Shown: positions 27,346 through 36,820, numbered from the stretch's first letter. The stretch is 64,000 nt of DNA from Leptospiraceae bacterium (GCA_024233835.1 JACKPC010000001.1:62001-126000), one strand, 5' to 3'. Made by a program: numbers and translations. Notes: generated by a model not told the origin, from the sequence alone.

Positions 27346-29370
27346 ATGAAGCTTACAGCAGGGAATATTCGGCTTTCAAGAAATTTAAAAGTTGCCTTTT
27401 TTTTCCTTCTATTTTTGCATTTTTCTTCTACTCTATATGTTCCTATCCTGATTAATGGAATTCTTTATTATCTTGTAAAAAAAGTCAGTTCCACTGTGGG
27501 TTTTAAAATCACCTTTCGGGACTCCGGAATTGACTTTCTTCCCAAATTACGCTTAAACTTCTATGACCTCAAAGTAAGTGACCCCCAAAATCAAGAACGA
27601 ATTTATACACAATTACACGAATTAGGGTTAGAACTCTACTGGACTCGTTTTTTACAGAAAGGTAAATACTTTTTTAAAAATGTAGTCTTACGAGAAGGAG
27701 AAGTAGATGTAAACCTGTATGTAGACCAGGCCTTGAAGATGATACAAGAATCGGAAGAAAAAGAAATTAGAGAGAAGCAAGAAAAACTTCCTGTAAAAGA
27801 AAAAATAGGAAAATCAAATACGGCAGAAAAAGTATTACGGTACATTAACGAAAAGTTAGTAATTAATAATGTAGAAATTGACAATGTTAAAGTAAATTTG
27901 GATAAGCTAACCGAACACGTACAGGATAATGTTTACGTTTATCATTTGAAGGGAAACATGCCTTCCTTTTCGGAAATTGACGTGGAAACAAAACTCAAGT
28001 ATTATTCCAGCCAGGTAGAAGCAAAAGGGAGTATTGATCTTGATTTGAATAAACTGGATTTTAATAATATTGGCTTTAAAATGAAATTAAAACTGGATGA
28101 AGTTGCCCTCGGTCAATCAGAAAAGTATGTACGCTTTCCCAATCTTTTACTCAAACAATCCAAACTAAATGCAAATCTATATGTAGATAAAAATACGAAA
28201 TCAGATTTACTTCTAGTAAAAGGTACAACTTCCATACCCAAATTATACTATAAGGCCGGAAACCGTATCTCTTTCGTTCAGCCGATTAACCTGAATACCC
28301 GAGCCATCTATAATCATAAAAATGCAAGTATCCAACTGGAAAACTCAAATTATGTAATCGGGAATATTTCTTCCGGTAGCTTCGATGCAAATTTAAAGTT
28401 TTCAAATGTGCCTTACCTGAGTTCCAATATTCGTGCAAATTATATACATCTCGAACCGGTGTTGCACTTTGCTTCTTCTTTTTCCAGAGTAAATAAAAAA
28501 GAATCGAAAAAAGAAAATAGAACCATCCGAATTCCTATCAATTTCGATATACAACTATATTCCGGAAACATGGAATATAAGCATAATGCTATCTATCACC
28601 TTAACTCCAAACTAAGCCTTCAAAACTCATTTTTATCAATACCCTCCTGTAGTTTCCGAGTTTCAGATGGAGAAGTATATCTACTCGGAAAGGTTGATTT
28701 CATAAAAAATATGCAATCTCAATTTGATATAAACCTTGAGAACATAAACCTTGAAAAGTTTATCCGCAATTTCCATGACAAAGACCTGGTTTCAGGAAAG
28801 CTTCAGGCTGTTTTTCGTATCCGAACAGAGGGTCTCTCCAAGAAAGATATAAAAAAGAATCTTTTCGGAACCGGAGAGTTAAATGTAAAAGATGGACAGT
28901 TATTTGATAAAGCCAACTTTTTGAAACCCATATATGCTCTGGATAAAATTATTAGCATAAAAAAAGAGAATGAAACCTTGAGTAGCTTTCAAAATATGAA
29001 AACTACTCTATATATTCAAAATGAAACCATACAGATTCGGGATTTTGAATATAAAGGACTCGGGCTTCAGGCCAAAGGTAAAGGGGATGTGGACTTTTCC
29101 TCCAATGCAAGTTTAAGAATTACGGTAGGTCTGGAAGGTCTTGTAGGAAAAGCTATCAAAGTTCCGATAATCTACAATTCAGAAAAAACTATTGCGTTTA
29201 TTGTAGACCCCATCTGGCTAACCAGCGTATATGCCGGAACTCTAATCCTGGCCGGACCCGCCGGAACAGTAGTAGGTGGACTCGTAGGCTCGGCTGTATC
29301 CGAAGATGTAGATACGGGTTGGAGTTTTTTCAAAGGATTCTTCGGGAAGAAAAAGAAAAGCAACAAATAA
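27346..29370 (+). CDS. AsmA-like protein
   Basis: A 674-residue envelope protein with one N-terminal membrane helix (residues about 15-37) and a long beta-rich periplasmic body, the plan of AsmA/TamB-type proteins, which form lipid-carrying beta-grooves between the membranes. The C-terminal third has LFGTGELNVKDGQL and GLGLQAKGKGDVDF, characteristic of the AsmA_2 region, and a final Gly-rich hydrophobic segment (AGTLILAGPAGTVVGGLVGS) followed by a basic tail. A link between this protein and peptide import is suggested only by the one-base spacing from the ATPase gene. The operon ends in a perfect hairpin right after the stop. Confidence 0.7.
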   Translation: MKLTAGNIRLSRNLKVAFFFLLFLHFSSTLYVPILINGILYYLVKKVSSTVGFKITFRDSGIDFLPKLRLNFYDLKVSDPQNQERIYTQLHELGLELYWTRFLQKGKYFFKNVVLREGEVDVNLYVDQALKMIQESEEKEIREKQEKLPVKEKIGKSNTAEKVLRYINEKLVINNVEIDNVKVNLDKLTEHVQDNVYVYHLKGNMPSFSEIDVETKLKYYSSQVEAKGSIDLDLNKLDFNNIGFKMKLKLDEVALGQSEKYVRFPNLLLKQSKLNANLYVDKNTKSDLLLVKGTTSIPKLYYKAGNRISFVQPINLNTRAIYNHKNASIQLENSNYVIGNISSGSFDANLKFSNVPYLSSNIRANYIHLEPVLHFASSFSRVNKKESKKENRTIRIPINFDIQLYSGNMEYKHNAIYHLNSKLSLQNSFLSIPSCSFRVSDGEVYLLGKVDFIKNMQSQFDINLENINLEKFIRNFHDKDLVSGKLQAVFRIRTEGLSKKDIKKNLFGTGELNVKDGQLFDKANFLKPIYALDKIISIKKENETLSSFQNMKTTLYIQNETIQIRDFEYKGLGLQAKGKGDVDFSSNASLRITVGLEGLVGKAIKVPIIYNSEKTIAFIVDPIWLTSVYAGTLILAGPAGTVVGGLVGSAVSEDVDTGWSFFKGFFGKKKKSNK

Positions 29371-29398
29371 AAAAGCCTGTGAAAACTCACAGGCTTTT
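29371..29398. terminator. Bidirectional terminator after the AsmA-like gene
   Basis: A perfect 12-bp stem (AAAAGCCTGTGA / TCACAGGCTTTT) with loop AAAC begins on the first base after the stop codon. A- and T-runs at either side suit termination of both the plus operon and the convergent Fe-S gene. Confidence 0.8.
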
Positions 29399-29435
29399 GA
29401 AGTATTTGAGAGAGACTCTATTTGAAATGAAAGGT

Positions 29436-31514
29436 TTATTTCAAGTTTTCTGCAATCAACTCGGATAAATCTTTCACTTTCACTTCTTCTGTTTTTCCTG
29501 CTGCTTTAACTCCATCCAGAACCATAGTCATACAGAATGGACAACCCACAGCAATTGTACTGGCTCCTGTATCCAGAAGCTGGTTGGTTCTTTTTACGTT
29601 CACACGTTCTCCATGCTCCTCCATCCACATCTGGGCTCCACCGGCACCGCAGCAGAGTCCCTTGGTATGGTGATCAATAGGCTCACTTAAGTTTCCTCCG
29701 GAAACTGTTTTCACTACCTCTCTTGGGTTTTCATAGTTACTATTATATCTTCCTAAGTAGCAGGAATCATGATAGGTAAACTTGCCATTGGCTGCATCCT
29801 TAGCTACACCAACATCGATTTTTTTCTCTTTAACTAACTGGTTGATGAATTGCGAATGATGAACTACTTCATAATTTCCACCGAACTGAGGATATTCATT
29901 CTTGATAGTGTTGAAACAATGCGGACAGGTAGTAACAATTTTTTTCACGTTGTATCCGTTCATGGTATCTACGTTTGTCTGGGCCAAGGTCTGGTAAAGA
30001 TACTCGTTTCCACCCCTTCTGGCTGAGTCACCGGAGCAGTTTTCTTCTGTTCCGAGAATACCGAAGTTTACATTAGCTTTTTGGAGAATTTTAACAAAAG
30101 AACGGGCTACATCCTTATTCCTATCGTCAAAAGCACCGGCACAACCTACCCAGTAAAGAATATCTACATTTGGGTCTTCAGCCATCGTTTTTACATTCAG
30201 GCCCTCTGCCCAGTCTGCACGGGTATGAGCTCCGACTCCCCAGGGGTTCGAGTTATTTTCCATGTTCTGGAAGGCAAGTTGAAGCTCTCCCGGAAAGCTG
30301 GTTTCGGTGAGCACTAAGTAGCGCCTCATTTCCATAATGGCAGTTACCTGGTTATTGCCAACCGGACAGGCTTCCACACAGGCGTAACAACTGGTACAAC
30401 CCCAGAGTTCTTCTTCAGAAGTGTAGTTGCGGATGACCCCGGTATCCACCTCAGCAAGGGCTTCTACCAGCTTGTCGGCAGCGGTTTTTTTCTTAATTTC
30501 CTGCACTTCCGGCATTTTTTCTAAAAGAGCGTGTTTAATATCTGTGATAATTTTTTTCGGATTCAGAGCTTTTCCGGTTCTGTTAGCCGGACACTGTACC
30601 TGACATCTACCGCACTCGATACAGGCCAGACCGTCTAAAAGGTTCGGCCAGGGAAAATCCTGAACTTTATTCCTTCCCCAGAGAGCATCTTCGCTTTCAT
30701 CCTCAAGATTCAGTTTATGAAGCATACCCCGGGGAGTATCTGTTACTAAAAAGAAATTTATGGGAGCAAAAATCAAGTGAGAGTGCTTGGAAGTCGGAAC
30801 ATACAACATAAAGGCAAATACAGTCAGAATATGCACCCACCACATTACCTGGTAAACTGTATCGGCTGTAGCGCCACTTACTCCTAAAGCTGTCCAGATG
30901 CCACCAATACCGGAAGCAATGGGACTGGCTCCATCAGCAAAAGACTGAGATACTGCTTTGGCCCCTTCTCCTAAAAGAGTAGAAATCATCAGGGTACCAA
31001 TCATGCTGATTACAATAGCAGAAGCGGTAGAGGGAATATCCAGACCTTTGGCTTTGGAAATCCATCTTCTCCAGGCAAAATACCCCAGGCCCAGAAGAAC
31101 AAAGAAAGAGATGATTTGAACCAGAAGTTCATAGGCGTGAGCCGCACCCTTGCCCAGAAGAGCTTCTACGATAGAGAATTTATAGAGTTCAGTGAGACTA
31201 CTCATCCAGTATCCCGCCACACCGGCTATCATCTGGTTCGTTGTATGGATAGAATAGGTTAAAAAACCATAGAAGATGAAAGCATGCATCAGACCGCGGA
31301 TGGGTTCTTTAAATAGCTTTTTCTGGAGGATAACGTTATTCCAGACGCTTTTAAGGCGAAAACCGAGGTTTGAGTTTTTCTTGAAGCATTCGTTAAACTG
31401 GGCATCACGGGCGGAAAAAACCAGCCCCAACCTGTAGAGCACAGCACGCACAAAAACCACGTTGGCTATGATGAATAATACGGTGAAAACAAGATGAAAG
31501 ATTAAGTTTTCCAA
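29436..31514 (-). CDS. Membrane-bound heterodisulfide-reductase-like Fe-S oxidoreductase
   Basis: A 692-residue electron-transfer protein. The N-terminal 270 residues form about six membrane helices resembling the NarI-type haem b subunit. Two 4Fe-4S motifs follow: CIECGRCQVQCP and CTSCYACVEACP. The C-terminal half has two CCG (HdrD-type) domains: the first has ENCSGD where CCG is usual and ends TTCPHC; the second has SCYLGRYN, LCCGAGG and VGCPFC. Proteins of this make-up link soluble electron carriers such as ETF to the quinone pool, for example in fatty-acid oxidation; the partner is not in the window. The start is TTG at 31514 with AAAGG upstream on its strand. Confidence 0.8.
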   Translation of the reverse strand: MENLIFHLVFTVLFIIANVVFVRAVLYRLGLVFSARDAQFNECFKKNSNLGFRLKSVWNNVILQKKLFKEPIRGLMHAFIFYGFLTYSIHTTNQMIAGVAGYWMSSLTELYKFSIVEALLGKGAAHAYELLVQIISFFVLLGLGYFAWRRWISKAKGLDIPSTASAIVISMIGTLMISTLLGEGAKAVSQSFADGASPIASGIGGIWTALGVSGATADTVYQVMWWVHILTVFAFMLYVPTSKHSHLIFAPINFFLVTDTPRGMLHKLNLEDESEDALWGRNKVQDFPWPNLLDGLACIECGRCQVQCPANRTGKALNPKKIITDIKHALLEKMPEVQEIKKKTAADKLVEALAEVDTGVIRNYTSEEELWGCTSCYACVEACPVGNNQVTAIMEMRRYLVLTETSFPGELQLAFQNMENNSNPWGVGAHTRADWAEGLNVKTMAEDPNVDILYWVGCAGAFDDRNKDVARSFVKILQKANVNFGILGTEENCSGDSARRGGNEYLYQTLAQTNVDTMNGYNVKKIVTTCPHCFNTIKNEYPQFGGNYEVVHHSQFINQLVKEKKIDVGVAKDAANGKFTYHDSCYLGRYNSNYENPREVVKTVSGGNLSEPIDHHTKGLCCGAGGAQMWMEEHGERVNVKRTNQLLDTGASTIAVGCPFCMTMVLDGVKAAGKTEEVKVKDLSELIAENLK

Positions 31515-31623
31515 GAGTACACAACCTTTAGCTATAAGATTTGGTACATGAAATCAACTCAATCTCTAACTGTCGATTCATTTTTCCCGGATCATCATTT
31601 CCAAAACCCTGAGAAAACTCATT

Positions 31624-31653
31624 AAAAAGGGAAGGGAAAGCTCCTCCCTTTTT
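31624..31653. other. Terminator-like hairpin in front of the AAA-nuclease gene
   Basis: AAAAAGGGA / TCCCTTTTT, a perfect 9-bp stem with a 12-base loop, lies between two divergent starts (31514 and 31693), where no transcript is expected to end. It may insulate the downstream gene or mark the edge of an inserted segment. Confidence 0.45.
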
Positions 31654-31692
31654 CCGATTTACAGGAAAATCTTTGCAGGATAAACTGCTCTT

Positions 31693-33426
31693 ATGCTAAC
31701 AATCGCGTATGGAGAGGCCAATTTCGATAATCTGAGAAGGAATCAACGCCTGTTTCTTGATAAAACTCATTTTATTCCGCAGCTCGAACATGTAGAAAAG
31801 TTTTTCTTTATTCGGCCCCGGCGTTTCGGAAAAAGCCTCTGGATTAGTGTTTTACAGGCCTATTACGACCTGAAAAAACAGGAAAAGTTCGATGAACTTT
31901 TCCATGAGCTCTACATCCATAAACAACCTACAGAACTGAAAAATTCCTACCTAGTTCTCAAGTTTGACTTTTCCGGTATGGACACATCTTCTGAGAAAAA
32001 AATGCAGTTTTCTTTCCATCATCGCGTTCGGCAAACCGTCATACGCTTCTGGCAGGATTATCAGCATTTATTTAGCCGGGTTGAAATAGAAAAGCTCCTC
32101 GAACGCTGCGAGACTCTGGATGCAGCCGAAATCATTCAGGATGTAAAAGATACGGTAGCACTCAAAAACCTTAAGGTCTATACTTTTATCGACGAATACG
32201 ATCATTTTGCCAATAAGCTCGCTTCGGAGGGAAAAGAAGCATTTGTTCGTGACATTATCTCTGAAACCGGCTATGTCCGCAACTTCTACGAGCAAATGAA
32301 AATAGCCAGTGGAGAAGGTGTATTTGAAAGGTTTTTTATCACCGGTGTTTCTCCTATCATGCTCGATGAACTGGCCAGTGGTTTTAATATCATGAGCAAT
32401 ATGACAGGCCATCCGCAGTTCAATGAGATGCTGGGCTTTACAGCAGAAGAAGTGCGGGGCATATTAGATAAAGTGCCCCTGGAAAGATTTGCTAAAAAGA
32501 GCAAAGAAGAAGTGTTTCTGGATATGACTACATTTTATAATGGTTATCTGTTTTCTGAAGAGGCCCATAAGAAAGTGTTCAATTCGGATATGGTTTTGTA
32601 TTTTCTACAGTATTTTCATGATGTGGGTTATCCTAAAGAGATCCTTGATTTTAATGTAAAGACAGATTATAGCAAGCTGAAAGGCTTGATCGTGGGTAGT
32701 AGCGGTAAGGAAAACCTGAAACGAATCTTAGAAGAAATTAATACTCAGGAGTATTTAACCTTTCAATTAGTACAGCGCTTTACCTTTGAAAACCGCTTGA
32801 AAGACTACGAATTAAAATCATTATTGTTCTTCTTCGGCCTCTTAACCATGACAAATATTCCCAACCGTTTTGTTGTGCCGAACCAGGTGATTAAAACCCT
32901 ACACTGGGAGTATTTCCAGAACTTCCTCGAAGAAAACGGGGTGGACTTCGATGTAAGTGCTCTGCACAACTGCATTGCCGAAATGTCCGAGTCCGGGAAA
33001 GTAGAGGGCTTGAAAAATTTAGCTGTTGATTTCTTTCAGAATAAACTCTCAAACTTCGATTTTTCTGCCATGACAGAGAAGCATATCAAGTTTATGTTTA
33101 TCTCCTACTTTACTTTGAGTAAGCTCTACAACATTATCTCCGAAAGAGAACTACCCGGCGGCAAACGCATCGACCTTCTCTTCGAAGCTCACCCGGCCTA
33201 TTACCATTACGTGATGCATAACTTTATCATGGAATTCAAATATATCTACAAGAAAGATTCTCCTTCGGAAGCCAGAGCAAAGCGGGAAGCGGCTATTTCC
33301 CAGGCAAAAGAATACTACGAGACCTACAAGCGTGACTTCAAGCAATTTGGCCGAGAACTCCATTCCATGGCTCTCATCGTGACCCACGACAAACAGGTAG
33401 AACTTGTGGAGGTTGCCGGGTTTTGA
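31693..33426 (+). CDS. AAA-ATPase-like / PD-(D/E)XK nuclease-like protein
   Basis: A 577-residue protein of the family that joins an AAA-ATPase-like domain (PF09820 type) to a PD-(D/E)XK_9 nuclease-like domain (PF08011 type). Walker A is RPRRFGKS at residues 41-48, preceded by the typical FLDKTHFI and FFFIRP; Walker B is VYTFIDEYD. At the C-terminus RIDLLFEA and IMEFKYIYK supply the Asp and the E-x-K of the nuclease core, and SQAKEYYETY follows as in relatives. The family is expanded in Bacteroidetes and spirochaetes, is scattered on genomes and has no settled function; defence or mobility is suspected. Base use looks GC-richer than neighbours, and hairpins lie on both sides, which fits transfer as a single cassette. 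Confidence 0.8.
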   Translation: MLTIAYGEANFDNLRRNQRLFLDKTHFIPQLEHVEKFFFIRPRRFGKSLWISVLQAYYDLKKQEKFDELFHELYIHKQPTELKNSYLVLKFDFSGMDTSSEKKMQFSFHHRVRQTVIRFWQDYQHLFSRVEIEKLLERCETLDAAEIIQDVKDTVALKNLKVYTFIDEYDHFANKLASEGKEAFVRDIISETGYVRNFYEQMKIASGEGVFERFFITGVSPIMLDELASGFNIMSNMTGHPQFNEMLGFTAEEVRGILDKVPLERFAKKSKEEVFLDMTTFYNGYLFSEEAHKKVFNSDMVLYFLQYFHDVGYPKEILDFNVKTDYSKLKGLIVGSSGKENLKRILEEINTQEYLTFQLVQRFTFENRLKDYELKSLLFFFGLLTMTNIPNRFVVPNQVIKTLHWEYFQNFLEENGVDFDVSALHNCIAEMSESGKVEGLKNLAVDFFQNKLSNFDFSAMTEKHIKFMFISYFTLSKLYNIISERELPGGKRIDLLFEAHPAYYHYVMHNFIMEFKYIYKKDSPSEARAKREAAISQAKEYYETYKRDFKQFGRELHSMALIVTHDKQVELVEVAGF

Positions 33427-33597
33427 CACCTTAAGAGAGAATCTTACTGTCCGATAAATTATATTCACTTATATCTGGAATTTACAATACACGGTATCTC
33501 GATTTCCATAACCAAATCTCCTCTACCTTACATCCCCCCCTCTTTTTTATCTACACAGGACAAACTCTTTTTCTAGGACTCGAAACAAAAATCCTTT

Positions 33598-33631
33598 ATT
33601 ATTTCATCCCTTTAAAGAAGGATGAAATAAT
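33598..33631 (+). terminator. Hairpin with T-run downstream of the AAA-nuclease gene
   Basis: ATTATTTCATCC / GGATGAAATAAT, a perfect 12-bp stem with a 10-base loop, followed by TCATTTTTT. It lies 170 bases after the stop at 33426 and 70 bases before the 3' end of convergent copA. The segment 33435-33777 is also an open frame without ATG, GTG or TTG near its start. Confidence 0.6.
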
Positions 33632-33699
33632 CATTTTTTATAAGGTATACAACGAGTTCCGTTCTCAGAGTTTTCAATTAAGTAAAGATACCTTCCTTT

Positions 33700-35835
33700 C
33701 TAAAAACCGGGTTTCCAGCGTTTTAAAAGCAGAGAATTACTTACTACGGAAACAGAACTCATAGCCATAGCCGCTCCTGCAAACATAGGGTTCAAAAAAC
33801 CCAGGGCTGCGAGGGGAATGCCGATTACATTATAGATAAAGGCAAAAAACAGATTCTGCTTGATTTTCCGAATCACCGCACGGGAAAGAAGCAGGGCTCT
33901 GGGAACCGAGAGAAGTTCATTTTTTAATAAGCTGACATCTGAAGTTTCAATCGCAATCCCCGAACCGGAAGCTAAGGAAAAACTTAAACTCGCTTCAGCC
34001 AATGCCGGCCCATCGTTAATGCCATCCCCTATCATCCCGGGAACCTTGCCTTCCTTTTTTAGCCGGAGAATGGCTTCTCTTTTTTCATGGGGCAGAACTT
34101 CAGCTTTAAAGGTTTCTATACCCAGTTCCTGTGCCAGTAGAACAGCTTTTTCTTTTTTATCACCAGTAAGCATCAGAGTTTCTATACCCAGTTTTCTCAG
34201 GATTTCGAGGGCTTTTTTCGCATCCGGACGTAATTCATCGCTTACCTGAAAACACCCCAGATACCGCCCCTTCTTTCCAACAAAGGCTGTGGCTTCTATG
34301 GATGTCGGAACCGAAATACCGTTTTCTTTCAGGAAACCGGCGCTTCCGATGTAGTAATCCACTCCTTTTATACTTCCACGAATTCCTTTTCCGGCTTCGG
34401 TTGTTAAATTTTCAATTTCCGGAGGAGAAATCTGTCTATTTTTTAAAAAACTGCGAACCGCATAAGCAAGGGGATGGTTCGACTCATTTTCTAAACACAG
34501 GGCAGTAAAAAACTCGGATTCCTCTTCAACAGAGGAAAGTTCATAAGATTGTATAAGAGTTTTACCGCTGGTAAGAGTTCCGGTCTTATCAAAGGCCAGA
34601 ATATCTACCCGGTTCATTTTTTCGAGGGTCGCTGCATCCTTGATTAAAATTCCCAGTTTAGCACCGAGGCCGCTTCCGGCAACAATCGCTGTGGGAGTAG
34701 CCAGTCCGAGGGCACAGGGGCAGGAAATTACCAGAACCGCAACGGCATTGATAATCGAAAGCTCGAGGTTTCCCGTAATCAACCACCAGACGAGAAAAGT
34801 ACAAAAGGATATAAAAACTACAGTCGGCACAAAAAAAGCCGACACTTTATCAGCCAATTTCTGAATCGGGGCCCTCGATTCTATAGCCGTTTCCACGGTT
34901 TGAATGATTTTCGCGAGAGCCGTATCTTTTCCCATCGAAATAGTTTTAACTTCCAAGCTGGCATTCAGGTTTTTTGTTCCGGCATATACCTTCTCCCCCG
35001 GCCTGACAGAACGGGGAAGGCTCTCTCCTGTAAGGCTTGCCTCTTCAAGCGCGGATTCTCCCTTTAGAACCTCTCCATCAACCGGAATGAGTTCTCCCGC
35101 TCGAACCTGGCAAACTTCTCCTGACTGAATCTCTCGAATGGAAGTCTCTTTCCATTCCTCATCCCTTCGAACCAGGGCTGTTTCGGGCTGGAGCTCAATG
35201 AGTTCTTTAATTGCACTGGAGGTCTTTTTTCTTGCCCCATGTTCGAGGATTTTTCCAAGGTAAACGAGGGTAATAATGGAAGCACTGGCTTCAAAATACA
35301 GATGTTGTCCGGGATGAATTAGGAGTGTATAAAGACTTAAAAAATAAGCCGTGGAGGTTCCGAGAGCCACCAGTACATCCATATTCGCACTAAAACCCCT
35401 GAGAGCGGAATAAGCTCCTTTGTAAAACCTGTAACCCACGATAAATTGAACCGGTGTGGCCAGAAGGAGTTGTACATAAGAGGGAATATGATAATGAAAA
35501 TTAAAAACCATGAGAAGCATGGGAAAAACGAGAGGCAGGGTAAGAATTACCGAAAAAATAAAGAGATAAGTTTCTAACTTTTCGCGGGATTTTGTTTTTT
35601 CATCGGTTCTGTCTTCGAGGTATTCCCTCGCTTTGTAGCCGGTATTTTCTATAAGCTGGATGATTTCGGAAGCCTGGATTTTCGTTTCGTCCGAGATACT
35701 TACCACTGCTTTTTCCGTGGCAAAATTTACACGGGCTTCTATGCCCTCGATACGGTTTAATTTCTTCTCGATTCTTGCAGAACAGGCTGTACAGGTCATG
35801 CCCTCAACAGAGAAATAGATTTTCTTCTCACTCAT
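33700..35835 (-). CDS. copA: Copper-exporting P1B-type ATPase
   Basis: A 711-residue heavy-metal P-type ATPase. One N-terminal HMA domain carries GMTCTACS; helices 6-8 have the Cu(I) signature SCPCALGLATP, a Tyr-Asn in FIYNVIG and the MAMSSVSVVSNS helix. The phosphorylation site is DKTGTLTSG, with NHPLA for nucleotide binding, MLTGDKK and GDGINDGPAL. These residues identify a Cu(I)/Ag(I) exporter at the inner membrane. The ATG at 35835 is fixed by the HMA domain beginning five residues later, yet no ribosome site precedes it: the upstream bases are the T-tract of a terminator hairpin. No CsoR or CueR gene is adjacent. Confidence 0.92.
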   Translation of the reverse strand: MSEKKIYFSVEGMTCTACSARIEKKLNRIEGIEARVNFATEKAVVSISDETKIQASEIIQLIENTGYKAREYLEDRTDEKTKSREKLETYLFIFSVILTLPLVFPMLLMVFNFHYHIPSYVQLLLATPVQFIVGYRFYKGAYSALRGFSANMDVLVALGTSTAYFLSLYTLLIHPGQHLYFEASASIITLVYLGKILEHGARKKTSSAIKELIELQPETALVRRDEEWKETSIREIQSGEVCQVRAGELIPVDGEVLKGESALEEASLTGESLPRSVRPGEKVYAGTKNLNASLEVKTISMGKDTALAKIIQTVETAIESRAPIQKLADKVSAFFVPTVVFISFCTFLVWWLITGNLELSIINAVAVLVISCPCALGLATPTAIVAGSGLGAKLGILIKDAATLEKMNRVDILAFDKTGTLTSGKTLIQSYELSSVEEESEFFTALCLENESNHPLAYAVRSFLKNRQISPPEIENLTTEAGKGIRGSIKGVDYYIGSAGFLKENGISVPTSIEATAFVGKKGRYLGCFQVSDELRPDAKKALEILRKLGIETLMLTGDKKEKAVLLAQELGIETFKAEVLPHEKREAILRLKKEGKVPGMIGDGINDGPALAEASLSFSLASGSGIAIETSDVSLLKNELLSVPRALLLSRAVIRKIKQNLFFAFIYNVIGIPLAALGFLNPMFAGAAMAMSSVSVVSNSLLLKRWKPGF

Positions 35836-35839
35836 AAAA

Positions 35840-35866
35840 AAAGAGACGTAAAACTTACGTCTCTTT
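35840..35866 (-). terminator. Terminator abutting the copA start codon
   Basis: AAAGAGACGTAA / TTACGTCTCTTT, a perfect 12-bp stem with a three-base loop; on the minus strand it is followed by a T-run that reaches the copA ATG within five bases. It should end transcripts of the upstream periplasmic-protein gene (stop at 35907) and may also control copA. Confidence 0.75.
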
Positions 35867-35906
35867 CCTTATCGCGAATAGCAGTTAGAACTGCAATTAG
35901 AAAAAA

Positions 35907-36626
35907 TTAGTTAGTGTCTATGTCCCGAATGCTATTGGCTACTTTTACATAATCTTTATGGATAGCACCTTCTACGAGCTTATCCAGAGTTCTGGCAGCA
36001 CCTTCTACCATGTTACGGTAATTTCTCAGGATACGAACCCTGTAAGAGGGATCCATGATTTTTCCGTATTCTACAACTTCCAGGTCTAACTTTCCGTACT
36101 GAGTGTATTTCTGGATGGTAAGTTTTACAGAAGCAGCATCGCCTTTTCCGCTGAGTTCTCTAATCTGGGTAAGTTCATAAGTTCTTGCACCCAGACGGCC
36201 TTTTCTTTGTTTGAAAGACAGCTCATTGGAACCCAGATCCAGGGTAAAAGATTCATTTATCATGTAATGATAGACCTGACCCTGAATAGAGTTTTTGTAA
36301 GCTTCGGTTTGCCTGGTGAATTTATTGTCTTTTACTTCGTCGGCTCTGTATTTTTTGAGGTAGGGAACCAGTTTTTGAATTTTTTCGGAAAAAAACTTAA
36401 TATCTTTTTCGAGATTCTTAACATCTTCTTCCAGCTCTTTTCTTGAGTCTTCCGAAGGAAGATTTCTCATTTTCGGGTTTCCTTCCCCGTCGAGTTCTAC
36501 GGTATAAGTCGTGTTCGAGTCTCCTGAACTTCCACTTCCGGCAGCACCTGCGGCATTGTCCTGAGCAAAAATCCCGGTTGTCAACGACAATCCAATCAGA
36601 ATGTATAGTAATTTCATAGGGCTCAT
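35907..36626 (-). CDS. Exported helical protein, possible flagellar sheath component
   Basis: A 239-residue periplasmic protein. Signal peptide ends TTGIFAQD, like that of the FcpA-like protein, and is followed by a Gly/Ser/Asn-rich segment. The body has a coiled-coil helix (SRKELEEDVKNLEKDI), a short beta-rich part (ESFTLDLGSNELSFKQRKGRLG) and C-terminal helices. I do not recognise it for certain; FcpB, FlaA or another leptospiral periplasmic protein are options, FcpB being my favoured guess because of mixed helix and small-sheet content. The start at 36626 has AAGGA only a few bases upstream; an ATG three codons on is possible. It is a single-gene unit with its own terminator. Confidence 0.5.
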   Translation of the reverse strand: MSPMKLLYILIGLSLTTGIFAQDNAAGAAGSGSSGDSNTTYTVELDGEGNPKMRNLPSEDSRKELEEDVKNLEKDIKFFSEKIQKLVPYLKKYRADEVKDNKFTRQTEAYKNSIQGQVYHYMINESFTLDLGSNELSFKQRKGRLGARTYELTQIRELSGKGDAASVKLTIQKYTQYGKLDLEVVEYGKIMDPSYRVRILRNYRNMVEGAARTLDKLVEGAIHKDYVKVANSIRDIDTN

Positions 36627-36820
36627 ACTTCCTTGTAATTTATTATCGATTTTACTACTAAGCGTTCTCCACTATTTATTTTTATTTCCGTTTATTTTTA
36701 CAAGATTTTTTCTTTAAGTCTTTTTTATTTTACTTCTTTTATGTACAGGAAAAGAAATAGCCCTTGAAGAATTTTTAAGGCTCCTGTTTCTTAACCAGAT
36801 GGGAATGGAAAAGCAAAATC

